Notes: a model not told the origin generated them from the letters alone. A DNA stretch of 64,000 nucleotides from Wenyingzhuangia marina (GCF_900130035.1 NZ_FQXQ01000002.1:558001-622000), one strand, 5' to 3'. Positions 52,550-61,889 are shown, numbered from the stretch's first letter. Numbers and translations: made by a program.

Positions 52550-53230
52550 ATGAAAAATTTAGTCCTTTTAACGGGTGCAGGTATTAGTGCCGAAAGCGGT
52601 ATTAAAACCTTTAGAGACGGCAACGGTTTATGGGAAAACCATGATGTTATGGAAGTTGCTTCTATTAATGGTTGGTATCAAAACCCTAGTTTGGTGTTAG
52701 ATTTTTACAACCAAAGAAGGTCACAAGCAGAAACTGTGCAACCCAATGCTGCTCATCAATTTCTAGCTGATTTACAAAACCAATATCACGTACAAATTGT
52801 TACTCAAAATGTTGATAATTTACATGAACGTGCTGGTGCTAAAAATGTAACTCATTTACACGGAAAGCTATCGGAAGCCAAAAGTGAAATTGACAGTAAT
52901 TATGTAGTTGATATTTCAGGAAAGGAAATCAAATTAGGGGATGTTTGTCCTAAAGGATATCAATTAAGACCCAATATTGTATGGTTTGGAGAAGAAGTTC
53001 CTATGCTAGAAAAAGCAGCCAAAATTTGTGAATCTGCCGACATTTTTGTGATTATCGGAACTAGTTTACAAGTATATCCAGCTGCAGGATTAATTCACAA
53101 TGTCCCAAACAATTGTCCTGTTTTTATTATAGATCCTAAGGTTGATGAAATTAATGTTCCCAATCATTTTACTTCTATCAAAGCAACAGCTGTAGAGGGT
53201 ATTAAAGTCCTAAAACAATATTTAAAATAA
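52550..53230 (+). CDS. Sirtuin-type NAD-dependent protein deacylase (CobB-like), zinc site missing
   Basis: 226 residues. NAD-binding motifs: LTGAGISAESGIKTFRDGNG, TQNVDNLHERAG and catalytic His in VTHLHGKL; late part IGTSLQVYPAAGL. Tyr and Arg in DFYNQRRSQ match the class III pattern for succinyl/malonyl groups. The four zinc cysteines expected between HLHG and LRPNIVWFGE are reduced to one (DVCPKGYQ). It removes acyl groups from lysines with NAD. It has 5 bp to the DUF1853 gene. Confidence 0.92.
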   Translation: MKNLVLLTGAGISAESGIKTFRDGNGLWENHDVMEVASINGWYQNPSLVLDFYNQRRSQAETVQPNAAHQFLADLQNQYHVQIVTQNVDNLHERAGAKNVTHLHGKLSEAKSEIDSNYVVDISGKEIKLGDVCPKGYQLRPNIVWFGEEVPMLEKAAKICESADIFVIIGTSLQVYPAAGLIHNVPNNCPVFIIDPKVDEINVPNHFTSIKATAVEGIKVLKQYLK

Positions 53231-53235
53231 AAAAG

Positions 53236-54051
53236 ATGACGCCATTAGAAAAATTAGAATATCAATACGAAGGGTTAAAAAATCAACCTAATTTATGGAG
53301 TGATAAAACTTTTTTTGAATATCCACAAATAGACATTCCTTTTGTAGAAAACATTGATTTATTAAGTATTGACACCACTAAACATCATCGATTAGGAAAA
53401 TTAGTTGAAGTCTTTTATCAAAAAAACATAGAAGCTTTACCAGATTATACTTCCGTAGAAAACAACATTCAAGTTCAGGTAGACAAACATCAAACTTTAG
53501 GAGAATTAGATTTTATATGTGAAACCCCAACAGGTATTTATCACATAGAGTTGACCTATAAATTCTACTTGTACAAAACTGATAATCCTTATGAAATAGA
53601 TCGTTGGGTGGGTCCTAATTTAAAAGATTCTTTGGTACAGAAACTAAAAAAACTAAAGGAGAAACAATTCCCTATGTTGCATCATCCTATTTGCAAAGAA
53701 TTGTTAAAAAACAAAGGACTAGAAGTTGATAAAATTCAGCAATCTGTACAATTTAAAGCACAGTTATATATACCGTTGAGTTTGATGAATCATACTTTTC
53801 CACATATCAACAATGATTGTATAAAAGGCTATTACATCAGTTATAAAGAAATAGATTATTTATTTCCGTTTGCATTGTACCATGTACCCGTAAAACAAGA
53901 TTGGTTAATAGACCCTAAACATAACACTAACTGGTTATCATTTGTAGATGTAAAACCAATAATTATGGAACAAATAGCTGTAAAACACAGCCCGCTAGTT
54001 TGGATTAAAAGAGGAGAAATTTACGAACGTTTTTTTATTACGTTTTGGTAA
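53236..54051 (+). CDS. DUF1853 family protein
   Basis: 271 residues. The family pattern is seen in RLGKLVEVFYQKNIEAL, QVQVDKHQTLGELDFICETP and IYHIELTYKFYLYKTDNP, KDSLVQKLKKLKEKQFPML, then WLIDPKHNTNWLSF. The GELDF...HIEL..KFYL arrangement resembles the core of PD-(D/E)XK nucleases, but no activity is known. Same strand and 5 bp behind the sirtuin gene; it converges on the next gene with a 3-bp gap. Confidence 0.85.
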   Translation: MTPLEKLEYQYEGLKNQPNLWSDKTFFEYPQIDIPFVENIDLLSIDTTKHHRLGKLVEVFYQKNIEALPDYTSVENNIQVQVDKHQTLGELDFICETPTGIYHIELTYKFYLYKTDNPYEIDRWVGPNLKDSLVQKLKKLKEKQFPMLHHPICKELLKNKGLEVDKIQQSVQFKAQLYIPLSLMNHTFPHINNDCIKGYYISYKEIDYLFPFALYHVPVKQDWLIDPKHNTNWLSFVDVKPIIMEQIAVKHSPLVWIKRGEIYERFFITFW

Positions 54052-54054
54052 TAT

Positions 54055-54654
54055 TTAAGGTTTAAGCTCTTTTAATTTTAAATCTAAATTTACTTTTACA
54101 TGATTATCTACTTTAATCAACCCTAATACTTTTTTAGGAGATTGAATTTTAAAATCATCCAAATTTACATTAATAACACCTCCTACTTCGTATATATTAT
54201 TTTCATAATAAAAACGTATAGGCACTAAATATTCATGATGAATTCCTGCAATATTAACCCCCATGTTAGCCAAAGCACTACAACCATCTTCAGCAACACA
54301 AACAGACAACAATTCAATCAATATTTTAGGATATTCTTCTGTTCTTAGCATTTTATTAAAATCTTTGTTGATGAAATTATTTCCACAATCAAAACACTTA
54401 TTTTTTAAATAAAATTTAGCATTGGTAAATTCTAATTGATCTTTATTTTCATCATCCTTTGTTTGTTTAAAGCTAACTGTTATTGGTTTTGATAAATCCT
54501 GAATTTTATACTTACAATCAAAACTATTTACATTAGACTTTCCTGACACAATAATCTCGCTTTCAGGAAGTACTCCTAATGTTGTTTGATTGATATTTTT
54601 ATTATTAAAACTTAAAAAAGTAAATATTGTAAAAATGATAACTATCTTTTTCAT
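54055..54654 (-). CDS. Divergent YceI-like secreted protein
   Basis: 199 residues. Signal-like N terminus (KKIVIIFTIFTFLSF), then SEIIVSGKSNVNSFDCKYKI, similar to the G.S.VH.F start of YceI proteins, with MLRTEEYPKILIEL and VPIRFYYENNIYEVGGVINV following the YceI order. It differs by four extra cysteines (KNKCFDCGN, VCVAEDGCSAL) that could form disulfides. YceI proteins bind polyisoprenoids in a lipocalin-like barrel. It is the third gene behind the canonical YceI gene and the porin, separated from them by a hairpin. Confidence 0.65.
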   Translation of the reverse strand: MKKIVIIFTIFTFLSFNNKNINQTTLGVLPESEIIVSGKSNVNSFDCKYKIQDLSKPITVSFKQTKDDENKDQLEFTNAKFYLKNKCFDCGNNFINKDFNKMLRTEEYPKILIELLSVCVAEDGCSALANMGVNIAGIHHEYLVPIRFYYENNIYEVGGVINVNLDDFKIQSPKKVLGLIKVDNHVKVNLDLKLKELKP

Positions 54655-54672
54655 GTGTCTATTTTAAATTAA

Positions 54673-54723
54673 AAAATCATGTCTTGATACTTCTATTTTT
54701 TTTAGGAAGCCAAGACATGATTT
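54673..54723 (-). terminator. Terminator behind the porin gene
   Basis: aaatcatgtcttg (54673-54685) pairs with caagacatgattt (54711-54723); inside is a second small stem. On the minus strand T follows the stem. It splits porin from the downstream YceI-like gene. Confidence 0.7.
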
Positions 54724-54753
54724 AAAATTAACTATACAAAAGTTGTTCTATAC

Positions 54754-56028
54754 TTAGAAACTAATAGCAGCCTCTAACATAATTCCATTAAACTTTCCAT
54801 CTTGATACTCACTAGTTGCTCCAAATCCATCATAGTTTTGGTTTACATACTCTAATTTAGCTAAAATATTATTAGTTAAAAATACTCCTCCGGTAACTTG
54901 AAGTCTGTCAATATCAACATCTCCATGAGTCGCATCTTCTGCAGATACTTTGTTGTATCTAGATCCTAAATAAAATTTTTCATTAGCTCCAAATCTGTAA
55001 ATAAGTTCACCGGCAAGTTGAGTAGCAACTCTATCTTTTGTTTCAGCAGTCATTTTTCCTGAAGAACGTTCTACAGTTCCAAAAAACTCTAATCCTTTAA
55101 ACTTTACAAAAGGGTTAAACATTAAAGCTGTAATCTCATTTTTTAAATTTGGATTGTATCTACCTGTTCTAAAATCAGCTCTAGCAGCTTGAGACAATGC
55201 TTCTTCATCTTTATCTAGTACAGAGTAGTATCTAGCTCCTGCTCTATCTCCAGTATATAAATAAGAACTTGCTACTTTGTTGTTGTGATATACAGAACCT
55301 GTTAATCTCACTCTTAAATCATCACTTAATTGTTTATCAAAACCAACTTTAGCTAACACAGATGCTTTTGTTTTCCCTGGATCTTCTACAGATTGGTTTA
55401 ATTTTGCGTTGGTAAGTCCTACCATTGCTAACCAACCATTATTTCTATAATAAACCTCGGCACCAACCTCTGTTGTAAACGCATCCATAATTAAATTTCC
55501 TACAAATGGGTTATGAGTTGCCATTGCGTTGTCTGTTCTTCTAAAGTGCGCATCACCATAGTTGTTTTCCATGTGACCAACTTTAATAGTTACATACTTC
55601 ATCATATCTTCAAATAAACCTTCTTGAATAAAATCTAGCTGATCTACTTGTAAATAACCACCTTTTACATAAGGTTCGTTGTGATGACGAGATGATAAAT
55701 AAGTTCTTAAGTGCATTCTTAAACCTTTAGCCAAAGCCACATCAAGATCTAAATTGGCGGTTGCAAGGTTAAAGTTATCACCAATTTCTACAATTGGAAT
55801 GGCTCCAGAGTTTTCATGATTTACTCCTTGGAATTGTAAGGTAGAAGAACCTCCTATTCTAACTTTTAATCCATCAAAAATATAATCTTGTGTTTTTGGA
55901 GCTTCAAAAACGTTTACTCCTCTTTCTCCTACATCAGTAAAGTTATCAATACTTCTATCTTGTGCATATGCTGTAATCCCTACAGTCACGGCTACAAATA
56001 ACATCAATTGTTTTATACTTCTATTCAT
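54754..56028 (-). CDS. Porin-like outer membrane beta-barrel protein
   Basis: 424 residues. Signal peptide ending TAYAQ; the mature chain consists of alternating beta strands (LKVRIGGSSTLQFQGVNHEN, LRMHLRTYLSSRHHNEPYVK, GYLQVDQLDF, VTIKVGHMENNYGDAHFRRT) and ends with Phe (MLEAAISF). The layout is like phosphate-selective porin O/P-type proteins of Bacteroidota; the substrate is unknown. It follows the YceI gene by 11 bp on the same strand, so they are co-transcribed. Confidence 0.8.
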   Translation of the reverse strand: MNRSIKQLMLFVAVTVGITAYAQDRSIDNFTDVGERGVNVFEAPKTQDYIFDGLKVRIGGSSTLQFQGVNHENSGAIPIVEIGDNFNLATANLDLDVALAKGLRMHLRTYLSSRHHNEPYVKGGYLQVDQLDFIQEGLFEDMMKYVTIKVGHMENNYGDAHFRRTDNAMATHNPFVGNLIMDAFTTEVGAEVYYRNNGWLAMVGLTNAKLNQSVEDPGKTKASVLAKVGFDKQLSDDLRVRLTGSVYHNNKVASSYLYTGDRAGARYYSVLDKDEEALSQAARADFRTGRYNPNLKNEITALMFNPFVKFKGLEFFGTVERSSGKMTAETKDRVATQLAGELIYRFGANEKFYLGSRYNKVSAEDATHGDVDIDRLQVTGGVFLTNNILAKLEYVNQNYDGFGATSEYQDGKFNGIMLEAAISF

Positions 56029-56039
56029 AATATATTTAT

Positions 56040-56612
56040 TTAAAGTTTATATGTTGTTTTAAATTCTATGGTTACTTCATCTCCTGTTTTAATTGTTCCG
56101 AACATGGCTGTTGGTGGCTTCATTTCATAATCAGTCATTTTTATTGTTTTGTTTCCTTTTAAAATAATTTCTGTTTCATTTTGGATTAATTTTAACTTAA
56201 TAGTAATTTCTTTTTTTACCCCTGCTATAGTTAAATTTCCTTTTAACAAAGCGTCATACTCACCATCTTTTACTTTACTAATTTTTTCTTGACTTACTAG
56301 CGTAAATAAAATGTTTGGATGCTTTTTAGTTTTTAAAGCCTCATAAGTAAGTTTATTCATTAAAGACTTTCCACTTTCTAAACTCTCTGCAACAATTTTT
56401 AATTCTAAAGCTGTTACACTAAAAGCTTCAGTATTATTAATGGTTAATTTGCTAGAAAATTTTTCTACATCCTCGTGCCAATCATGCACTGTAGAAGTTC
56501 CTAAAACTTTAATACTACTTTCTTCTTTATGAATTTTATATTCTTGCCCATATACACCAATGCACAATCCTACTAATAAAGACATTACTAATATTTTACT
56601 TTTTTTATACAT
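56040..56612 (-). CDS. YceI family protein
   Basis: 190 residues with a signal peptide ending VYGQ. The canonical YceI signature is YKIHKEESSIKVLGTSTVHD then W, with LTYEALKTKKHPNILFTL, LKGNLTIAGVKKEITIKL and AMFGTIKTGDEVTIEF. It binds an isoprenoid or quinone-like lipid in the periplasm. A TAAATTTG box on the minus strand (plus 56641-56634) lies 21 bp upstream. First gene of the yceI-porin unit. Confidence 0.92.
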   Translation of the reverse strand: MYKKSKILVMSLLVGLCIGVYGQEYKIHKEESSIKVLGTSTVHDWHEDVEKFSSKLTINNTEAFSVTALELKIVAESLESGKSLMNKLTYEALKTKKHPNILFTLVSQEKISKVKDGEYDALLKGNLTIAGVKKEITIKLKLIQNETEIILKGNKTIKMTDYEMKPPTAMFGTIKTGDEVTIEFKTTYKL

Positions 56613-56786
56613 GTTTATTTGTTTTTATATGAGCAAATTTAAGGTGCATTTAGAGTCAAGACTATGACAAAAATCATAATAAAAGATTTTTTTATCTTTT
56701 ATTTATTTCTCCTAAATATTAACATTCTTTTAGAGTTAACAACTAGTATATATAATGACTACATTTGGTATAGATTAAAAATTATT

Positions 56787-57635
56787 ATGCATCCACAAAA
56801 CCCTTTTCAAAGAGCTTATCATTTTGATGAACTAATAAAAATTCATCCCGATTTAAAACCTTATGTGTTCACTAATGAATATGGAACAGAAACCATTAAA
56901 TTTGGAAGTAATAAAGCTGTTAAGGAGTTAAACAAAGCTTTGTTAAAGCAACATTATCAATTAAAATACTGGAATATTCCAGAGAAAAACCTTTGCCCTC
57001 CCATTCCAGGAAGGTTAGATTATCTTTTGCATATAAATGATTTACTTGAACAAAAGAGTGATGTTCATTTATTAGATATAGGAACTGGAGCAAATCTTAT
57101 ATATCCTATTTTAGGAACTTGTCATTTTAACTGGAAATGTACTGCTAGTGAAGTAGATAAAACCTCTTTAAAAAATGGTCAACTTATTATTGACAAAAAC
57201 AAAATTTTAGAGACTATTGAATTAAGACCTCAACAGTTTAAAAATTCCATTTTAGTAAACATTATTCAAACTACTGATTATTTTGACGTACTAGTTTGTA
57301 ACCCACCTTTTTATAAAAATGCTTTTGAAGCAGCAAAAAAGAATGAAAAGAAAAATAAAAATTTAAAACTAGAAAATACTGAAAAGTTAAATTTTGGAGG
57401 AGAAGCTAATGAGCTATGGTACAAAGGTGGTGAAGAAGCTTTTATAAAAAAAATGGCATTAGAGAGTGTACAGTTTAAAAATCAAGTAGGTTGGTTTACT
57501 AGCTTGGTTTCTCAAAAAGAAAACTTAAAAAATATTAAAAGAGCTATTAATAAAACTTTGCCTGTTGAAGTTAAAATTTTAGACATGGAGCAAGGAAACA
57601 AAAAAAGCAGATTTATTGCTTGGAGATATCAATAA
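56787..57635 (+). CDS. rlmF: 23S rRNA (adenine(1618)-N(6))-methyltransferase
   Basis: 282 residues from ATG 56787 (MHPQNPFQRAYHFDELIKIH), the typical RlmF beginning; the frame is open further upstream to 56664 but that part is hydrophobic and lies in the promoter region of yceI. SAM-binding HLLDIGTGANLIYPILG and the adenine N6 motif NPPF in VLVCNPPFYKNAFEA, followed by NFGGEANELWYKGGEEAFI. It methylates one adenine of 23S rRNA. Its stop is next to the minus-strand xylBA terminator. Confidence 0.93.
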   Translation: MHPQNPFQRAYHFDELIKIHPDLKPYVFTNEYGTETIKFGSNKAVKELNKALLKQHYQLKYWNIPEKNLCPPIPGRLDYLLHINDLLEQKSDVHLLDIGTGANLIYPILGTCHFNWKCTASEVDKTSLKNGQLIIDKNKILETIELRPQQFKNSILVNIIQTTDYFDVLVCNPPFYKNAFEAAKKNEKKNKNLKLENTEKLNFGGEANELWYKGGEEAFIKKMALESVQFKNQVGWFTSLVSQKENLKNIKRAINKTLPVEVKILDMEQGNKKSRFIAWRYQ

Positions 57636-57667
57636 AAAAAATCCCTTCTCTATTAATAGAGAAGGGA
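57634..57667 (-). terminator. Terminator of xylBA
   Basis: tcccttctctat (57642-57653) pairs with atagagaaggga (57656-57667). On the minus strand it is followed by T8 (plus 57641-57634), overlapping the last bases of rlmF. Confidence 0.85.
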
Positions 57668-57763
57668 AAACTAACTTAAAACTACCTTTTTTAATTTAAA
57701 CAGGAAAACTATTAACCAACACCTGCTGTAATAAATTATAAAAACGCGTTTTACTTGAAAAAC

Positions 57764-59095
57764 TTATATGTTTTCATTAATGATGTTCTCAAACAATTCT
57801 TGTTTACCACTAATGCTTGGTAATTCACCATTTTCTTTTGCGATGGTATAAAAATCTTCAAAAGTTAACTTACCTTCTTCAAAAGCTTTTCCGTTTCCAC
57901 TGTCAAAAGATTCGTAACGTTTTGCTCTTAAAGCTTCGTATTTAGACTCTCTAATAATTTTATCAGCAACCAATAAACCTCTTGCAAAAGTATCAGCACC
58001 ACCAATGTGAGCTAAGAAAGCATCTTCTAAATCTGTAGAGTTTCTTCTAATTTTTGCATCAAAGTTTACTCCACCACCTTGTAATCCTCCAGCTTTTAAG
58101 AAAACCAACATTGCTTCTGCAGTCTCTTGAATATTATTTGGAAATTGATCTGTATCCCATCCATTTTGGTAATCTCCACGGTTCGCATCAATACTACCTA
58201 ACATTCCTGCTTGTGCAGCCACATCCATTTCATGTTGCATAGTATGACTTGCCAAAGTTGCGTGATTTACTTCTAAGTTGATTTTAAAATCATCTTGTAA
58301 ACCATGTTTGTTTAAGAAACCAATTACAGTTGCAGCATCAAAATCATACTGATGTTTTGTTGGCTCCATAGGCTTAGGCTCAATAAAGAAATTTCCTTTA
58401 AATCCTTTTCCTCTTGCATAATCTTTAGCCAATCCTAAAAATTGTCCCATGTGATTTAATTCACGTCCCATGTCAGTATTTAATAAAGACATGTAACCTT
58501 CTCTACCTCCCCAAAACACGTAGTTTTCACCACCTAATTCCATCGTAGCATCTAAAGCCAATTTAATTTGTGCTCCAGCTCTTGCTACTACATCAAAATT
58601 TGGGTTTGTAGAAGCTCCGTTCATATAACGTGGGTTAGAAAAACAGTTAGCTGTTCCCCATAATAATTTTACTCCACTTGCTGCTTGCTTTTCTTTTAAA
58701 TAAGCTACAATTTCTTTTAATCTTGCTTCAGATTCTTCAAAAGTTGCTCCTTCTTGAATCAAATCAAAATCGTGGAAACAGTAATAATCAAATCCCATTT
58801 TAGTAATAAATTCAAAAGCTGCATCAGCTTTATCTTTTGCTGCTTGTACTGGATCTGGGTTTTGATCCCATTCAAAATTTTGAGTTCCTGGTCCAAATGG
58901 ATCAGAACCTTGTCCGCAGAAAGTATGCCAGTAAGCAATAGAAAACTTAAAGTGTTCTCTCATTGTTTTTCCTGCCACTACTTGGTCTGGATTGTAGTAT
59001 TTGTACGCTAAAGGATTTTTAGAATCCTTACCTTCAAACTTAATTTCTCCAATTCCTGGGAAATATTCTTTGTTTCCTATGGTTAATTTTGACAT
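57764..59095 (-). CDS. xylA: Xylose isomerase
   Basis: 443 residues, length of the class II xylose isomerases. Signatures: [31 protein letters not shown] (catalytic His), [37 protein letters not shown] (metal ligands and substrate) and [35 protein letters not shown]. It converts D-xylose to D-xylulose. It follows xylB after 6 bp and completes the pathway entry for xylose released by the xylan-type locus at the left end. Confidence 0.97.
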   Translation of the reverse strand: MSKLTIGNKEYFPGIGEIKFEGKDSKNPLAYKYYNPDQVVAGKTMREHFKFSIAYWHTFCGQGSDPFGPGTQNFEWDQNPDPVQAAKDKADAAFEFITKMGFDYYCFHDFDLIQEGATFEESEARLKEIVAYLKEKQAASGVKLLWGTANCFSNPRYMNGASTNPNFDVVARAGAQIKLALDATMELGGENYVFWGGREGYMSLLNTDMGRELNHMGQFLGLAKDYARGKGFKGNFFIEPKPMEPTKHQYDFDAATVIGFLNKHGLQDDFKINLEVNHATLASHTMQHEMDVAAQAGMLGSIDANRGDYQNGWDTDQFPNNIQETAEAMLVFLKAGGLQGGGVNFDAKIRRNSTDLEDAFLAHIGGADTFARGLLVADKIIRESKYEALRAKRYESFDSGNGKAFEEGKLTFEDFYTIAKENGELPSISGKQELFENIINENI

Positions 59096-59101
59096 GATAT
59101 A

Positions 59102-60586
59102 TTATTTTAATTTTATTTCTAATGAGGTAAGCCACTTATCATAAGCTTTGGTATAAGCTTCTAATTTTGATGAGTCTGCTTGATATGTTTTTATTATATT
59201 TTCTTCTATAAAAGCTTCTTCTAAACTTACTATTTCTCCGGCTCCATAACCTGCTCCAATAGCTGCTCCAACAGCTCCGTTGGTTTCTTTTACTTGAATT
59301 TCAGCATTTGTTAAAGTAGCAATTGTTGTTGCAAAAATTTTAGATTGAAACATATTATCACTTCCTACCTTGATCACACTTGGTGACAATCCTAATTCTG
59401 CCATACATTTAATTCCGTACACAAAAGAAAAAGCAATTCCTTCTAAACAAGCTCTTACCATATGAGCCAACTTGTGTTTCGTAAACTGTAAACCATCAAA
59501 CTGAGCTCCAATAATTTTGTTTTGCAACATACGCTCTGCTCCATTACCAAACGGTAAAAAAGACAAACCATTTGCCCCAACTTCAACAGATGAAGCCAAG
59601 GTTTCTAACTCAAAGTAATCTTTATCAGCCGCTAGGTTATTTCTTAACCAAGCATACGCACTTCCTGTTCCATTGATACATAAAAGTACTCCTAATCTTC
59701 TTACTTCTTCGGTGTGATTGATATGTGCAAACGTATTTACTCTATTTTCTGGATCATATTTTAGTTGATCTACTACTCCATAAACCACTCCTGAGGTACC
59801 TCCGGTAGCAGCAATTTCTCCTGGTTTTAACACACTTAAAGAGAAAGCGTTGTTTGGTTGATCTCCTGCTCTATAAGAAACCACAGCATTTGGATTGAAT
59901 CCAAATTCAGCAGCCATTTCTCTTGTTATTTGTCCTTGATTGGCAAATACGGGAACTATTTCTGGAATTAAATCAGCCTCAAAACCATAGTGATTCATAA
60001 TCGTCTGACTCAATTCTTCTTTTTTAAAATCCCAAAAAATCCCTTCGGATAAACCAGTGTTGGTTGTGGTATGTTTTCCTGTGAATTTATAAGCAATAAA
60101 ATCACCTGGTAACATTATTTTTTTGATGGTTTTATAAACCTCTGGTTCGTTTTCTTGAATCCATTTTAATTTAGATGCCGTGAAATTCCCTGGAGAATTT
60201 AATAAGCTCTCTAAACATTTTTCTTCTCCAATTTCTTTAAAAGCCTTATTACCTACTTCTACAGCTCTACTATCACACCAAATAATAGCAGGTCTTGCAG
60301 GCTCGTTTTCTTGTGTTAAAGTAACCAAACCATGCATTTGATATGCAATTCCAATAGCCACTACATCACTTTTATTCTCCTCTGTTTTTTCAAAAAGTAA
60401 ATTAGTTACTTTTTTAATATTTGCCCACCAATCATTTGGATGTTGCTCTGCCCAATTCTCTTTAGGAGCATCAATAGGCATTTCACGCTCTGGATATTGA
60501 GCCATTGCCAAAACTTTTTTTGTTTTGCTATCAACTAGGGAAGCCTTTACAGACGAACTTCCTAAATCATAACCTATTAACAACAT
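59102..60586 (-). CDS. xylB: Xylulokinase (FGGY family)
   Basis: 494 residues. FGGY kinase signatures: LIGYDLGSSSVKASLVDSKT, GIAYQMHGLVTL, PAIIWCDSRA, KIMLPGDFIAYKFTG, SYRAGDQPNNAFSLSVLKPG (catalytic Asp), ATGGTSGVVYG and IKVGSDNMFQSKIFATTIA. It phosphorylates D-xylulose to xylulose 5-phosphate for the pentose phosphate pathway. First gene of the xylBA unit, with a complete promoter and an operator-like inverted repeat upstream. Confidence 0.95.
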   Translation of the reverse strand: MLLIGYDLGSSSVKASLVDSKTKKVLAMAQYPEREMPIDAPKENWAEQHPNDWWANIKKVTNLLFEKTEENKSDVVAIGIAYQMHGLVTLTQENEPARPAIIWCDSRAVEVGNKAFKEIGEEKCLESLLNSPGNFTASKLKWIQENEPEVYKTIKKIMLPGDFIAYKFTGKHTTTNTGLSEGIFWDFKKEELSQTIMNHYGFEADLIPEIVPVFANQGQITREMAAEFGFNPNAVVSYRAGDQPNNAFSLSVLKPGEIAATGGTSGVVYGVVDQLKYDPENRVNTFAHINHTEEVRRLGVLLCINGTGSAYAWLRNNLAADKDYFELETLASSVEVGANGLSFLPFGNGAERMLQNKIIGAQFDGLQFTKHKLAHMVRACLEGIAFSFVYGIKCMAELGLSPSVIKVGSDNMFQSKIFATTIATLTNAEIQVKETNGAVGAAIGAGYGAGEIVSLEEAFIEENIIKTYQADSSKLEAYTKAYDKWLTSLEIKLK

Positions 60587-60628
60587 ATTTTATCTTTTAA
60601 ATTTATTTATGAGTTTTAAAAAACAACA

Positions 60629-60651
60629 CTTAGTTTAGTATTAAAACTAAG
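60629..60651. promoter_or_regulatory. Operator-like inverted repeat before xylB
   Basis: Perfect 8-bp inverted repeat cttagttt (60629-60636) / aaactaag (60644-60651), 7-bp spacer. It touches the -7 box and covers the expected transcription start of xylB. A third half-site cttagttt stands at 60689-60696, exactly 60 bp from the first. The divergent Nudix-type regulator is the obvious candidate binder. Confidence 0.7.
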
Positions 60652-60682
60652 CAAATATATATAGTAAATTTCAAATCACAAA
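60652..60682 (-). promoter_or_regulatory. Bacteroidota-type promoter of xylBA
   Basis: On the minus strand TTTG (plus 60682-60679), a 19-bp spacer and TATATTTG (plus 60659-60652): a full match to the -33/-7 consensus. The start codon is at 60586. Confidence 0.75.
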
Positions 60683-60764
60683 CAAATACTTAGTTTATTT
60701 TTTAGACTATCTCTATTTTTTTATATTTACTGCTATATTTTATTTAATATTTAACAACCTTAGA

Positions 60765-61430
60765 ATGATTTATAACTCTGTTGACTGTGTGATTTTTGGT
60801 TTTAAAGATGAAAAATTAAAAGTGCTATTAATAAAACGTAACAATGAACCTCAAAAAGGATTGATGGCTTTACCAGGTGATTTTTTGGATTCAGAAGTTA
60901 GTATATATGATAGTGCTCAAAACACTTTAAAAGAGTTAACCTCTCTTGAAAACATATACCTAGAACAAATTAGAGCATTTGGGGAAATTGACAGATACCC
61001 TGGAAAAAGAGTCATCACTATTAGTTATTATGCCCTAATTAACATAGAAGATTACTCTCCTCAAGCAGGTTATACAGCCGAAAAACTAGAGTGGTGTGAT
61101 ATTAATGCTTTACCAAAACTTGCTTTTGATCATGACGAAATCATCAACATAGCTCACAAAAGATTAAAAAGAAGGGTACGTACAGAACCTATTGGTTTTA
61201 ATTTATTGCCTGAAGAATTTAGCTTGACAAATTTGCAACAAGTCTATGAAGCTATTTTACAAATGGAGCTTAACAAACGTAATTTTAGAACCAAAATCAA
61301 TCAAATGAAATTGTTAATTGACACAGGTAAAAAACAAGAAAATGTAGCTCACAAGCCTGCCAAATTGTATAGGTTTGATGAAAATATTTATGAAAAGTTA
61401 AAAGAAGAAGGATTTTATTTTAACTTATAA
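60765..61430 (+). CDS. Nudix-like transcriptional regulator of pentose use (NrtR/AraR-like)
   Basis: 221 residues. A Nudix-fold domain (about 5-135, VDCVIFGFKDEKLKVLLIKR, GLMALPGDFLDSEVS) is followed by a winged-helix domain (about 145-215, LTNLQQVYEAILQMELNKRN, TKINQMKLL, KPAKLYRFDENIYEKLKEEG). The Nudix box is broken: where REuxEExG is expected the chain reads QNTLKELTS, so it should bind, not hydrolyse, its ligand. Regulators of this build control arabinose or xylose genes in Bacteroidota. It is divergent from xylB across a 178-bp region with the operator. Confidence 0.88.
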   Translation: MIYNSVDCVIFGFKDEKLKVLLIKRNNEPQKGLMALPGDFLDSEVSIYDSAQNTLKELTSLENIYLEQIRAFGEIDRYPGKRVITISYYALINIEDYSPQAGYTAEKLEWCDINALPKLAFDHDEIINIAHKRLKRRVRTEPIGFNLLPEEFSLTNLQQVYEAILQMELNKRNFRTKINQMKLLIDTGKKQENVAHKPAKLYRFDENIYEKLKEEGFYFNL

Positions 61431-61458
61431 AAAAAGCGACCTAGTTGGTCGCTTTTTT
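61431..61458. terminator. Bidirectional terminator between Nudix regulator and YedE-type genes
   Basis: aaaaagcgacc (61431-61441), loop tagtt, ggtcgcttttt (61447-61457), T-run behind; convergent genes on both sides. Confidence 0.88.
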
Positions 61459-61463
61459 TATTT

Positions 61464-61877
61464 TTAATGGGGTAGTTTGTCTTTCAAAACTCCGTAAACA
61501 TAAGTTCCAAGTATTGCAAAAGCAATAACAATTAACAAACTATAAAAACCTGCTCCTACTAAAGTAAACATAGGACCTGGACAAGCTCCTGCCAAAGCCC
61601 AACCTAATCCAAAAATGATTCCTCCCCAAAAATATCTTTTAAAACTCTTTTCTTTATCATCAAAAACAATGGGTACTCCGAAAAACGTTTTAATATTATA
61701 TTTCTTAATAATTTGAGTAATAATAACTCCTAAAACAACTGCTACACCAATAATTCCATACATATGAAATGCTTGAAAATTAAACATTTCATAGATTCTA
61801 AACCACGAAGCTGCTTCTGATTTGTACATGGTAACACCAAACAAAACACCAATACTTATATATGCTAAATTCTTCAT
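61464..61877 (-). CDS. YeeE/YedE-type transporter, second half (DUF6691-like)
   Basis: 137 residues with four membrane helices. Conserved GWALAGACPGPMFTLVGAG carries the Cys in a Gly-rich loop that is characteristic of YeeE/YedE (thiosulfate or other sulfur-species) transporters. It lies 12 bp behind the longer partner; together they equal one full YeeE/YedE protein. Pairs like this are also known as PmpAB. Confidence 0.88.
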   Translation of the reverse strand: MKNLAYISIGVLFGVTMYKSEAASWFRIYEMFNFQAFHMYGIIGVAVVLGVIITQIIKKYNIKTFFGVPIVFDDKEKSFKRYFWGGIIFGLGWALAGACPGPMFTLVGAGFYSLLIVIAFAILGTYVYGVLKDKLPH

Positions 61878-61889
61878 ATTAATAATTCA

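Noticed and set aside
56664-56786. Upstream extension of rlmF by 41 residues
   Set aside because: The extension is hydrophobic, unlike RlmF, and the chosen start matches the usual MHPQNPF beginning.
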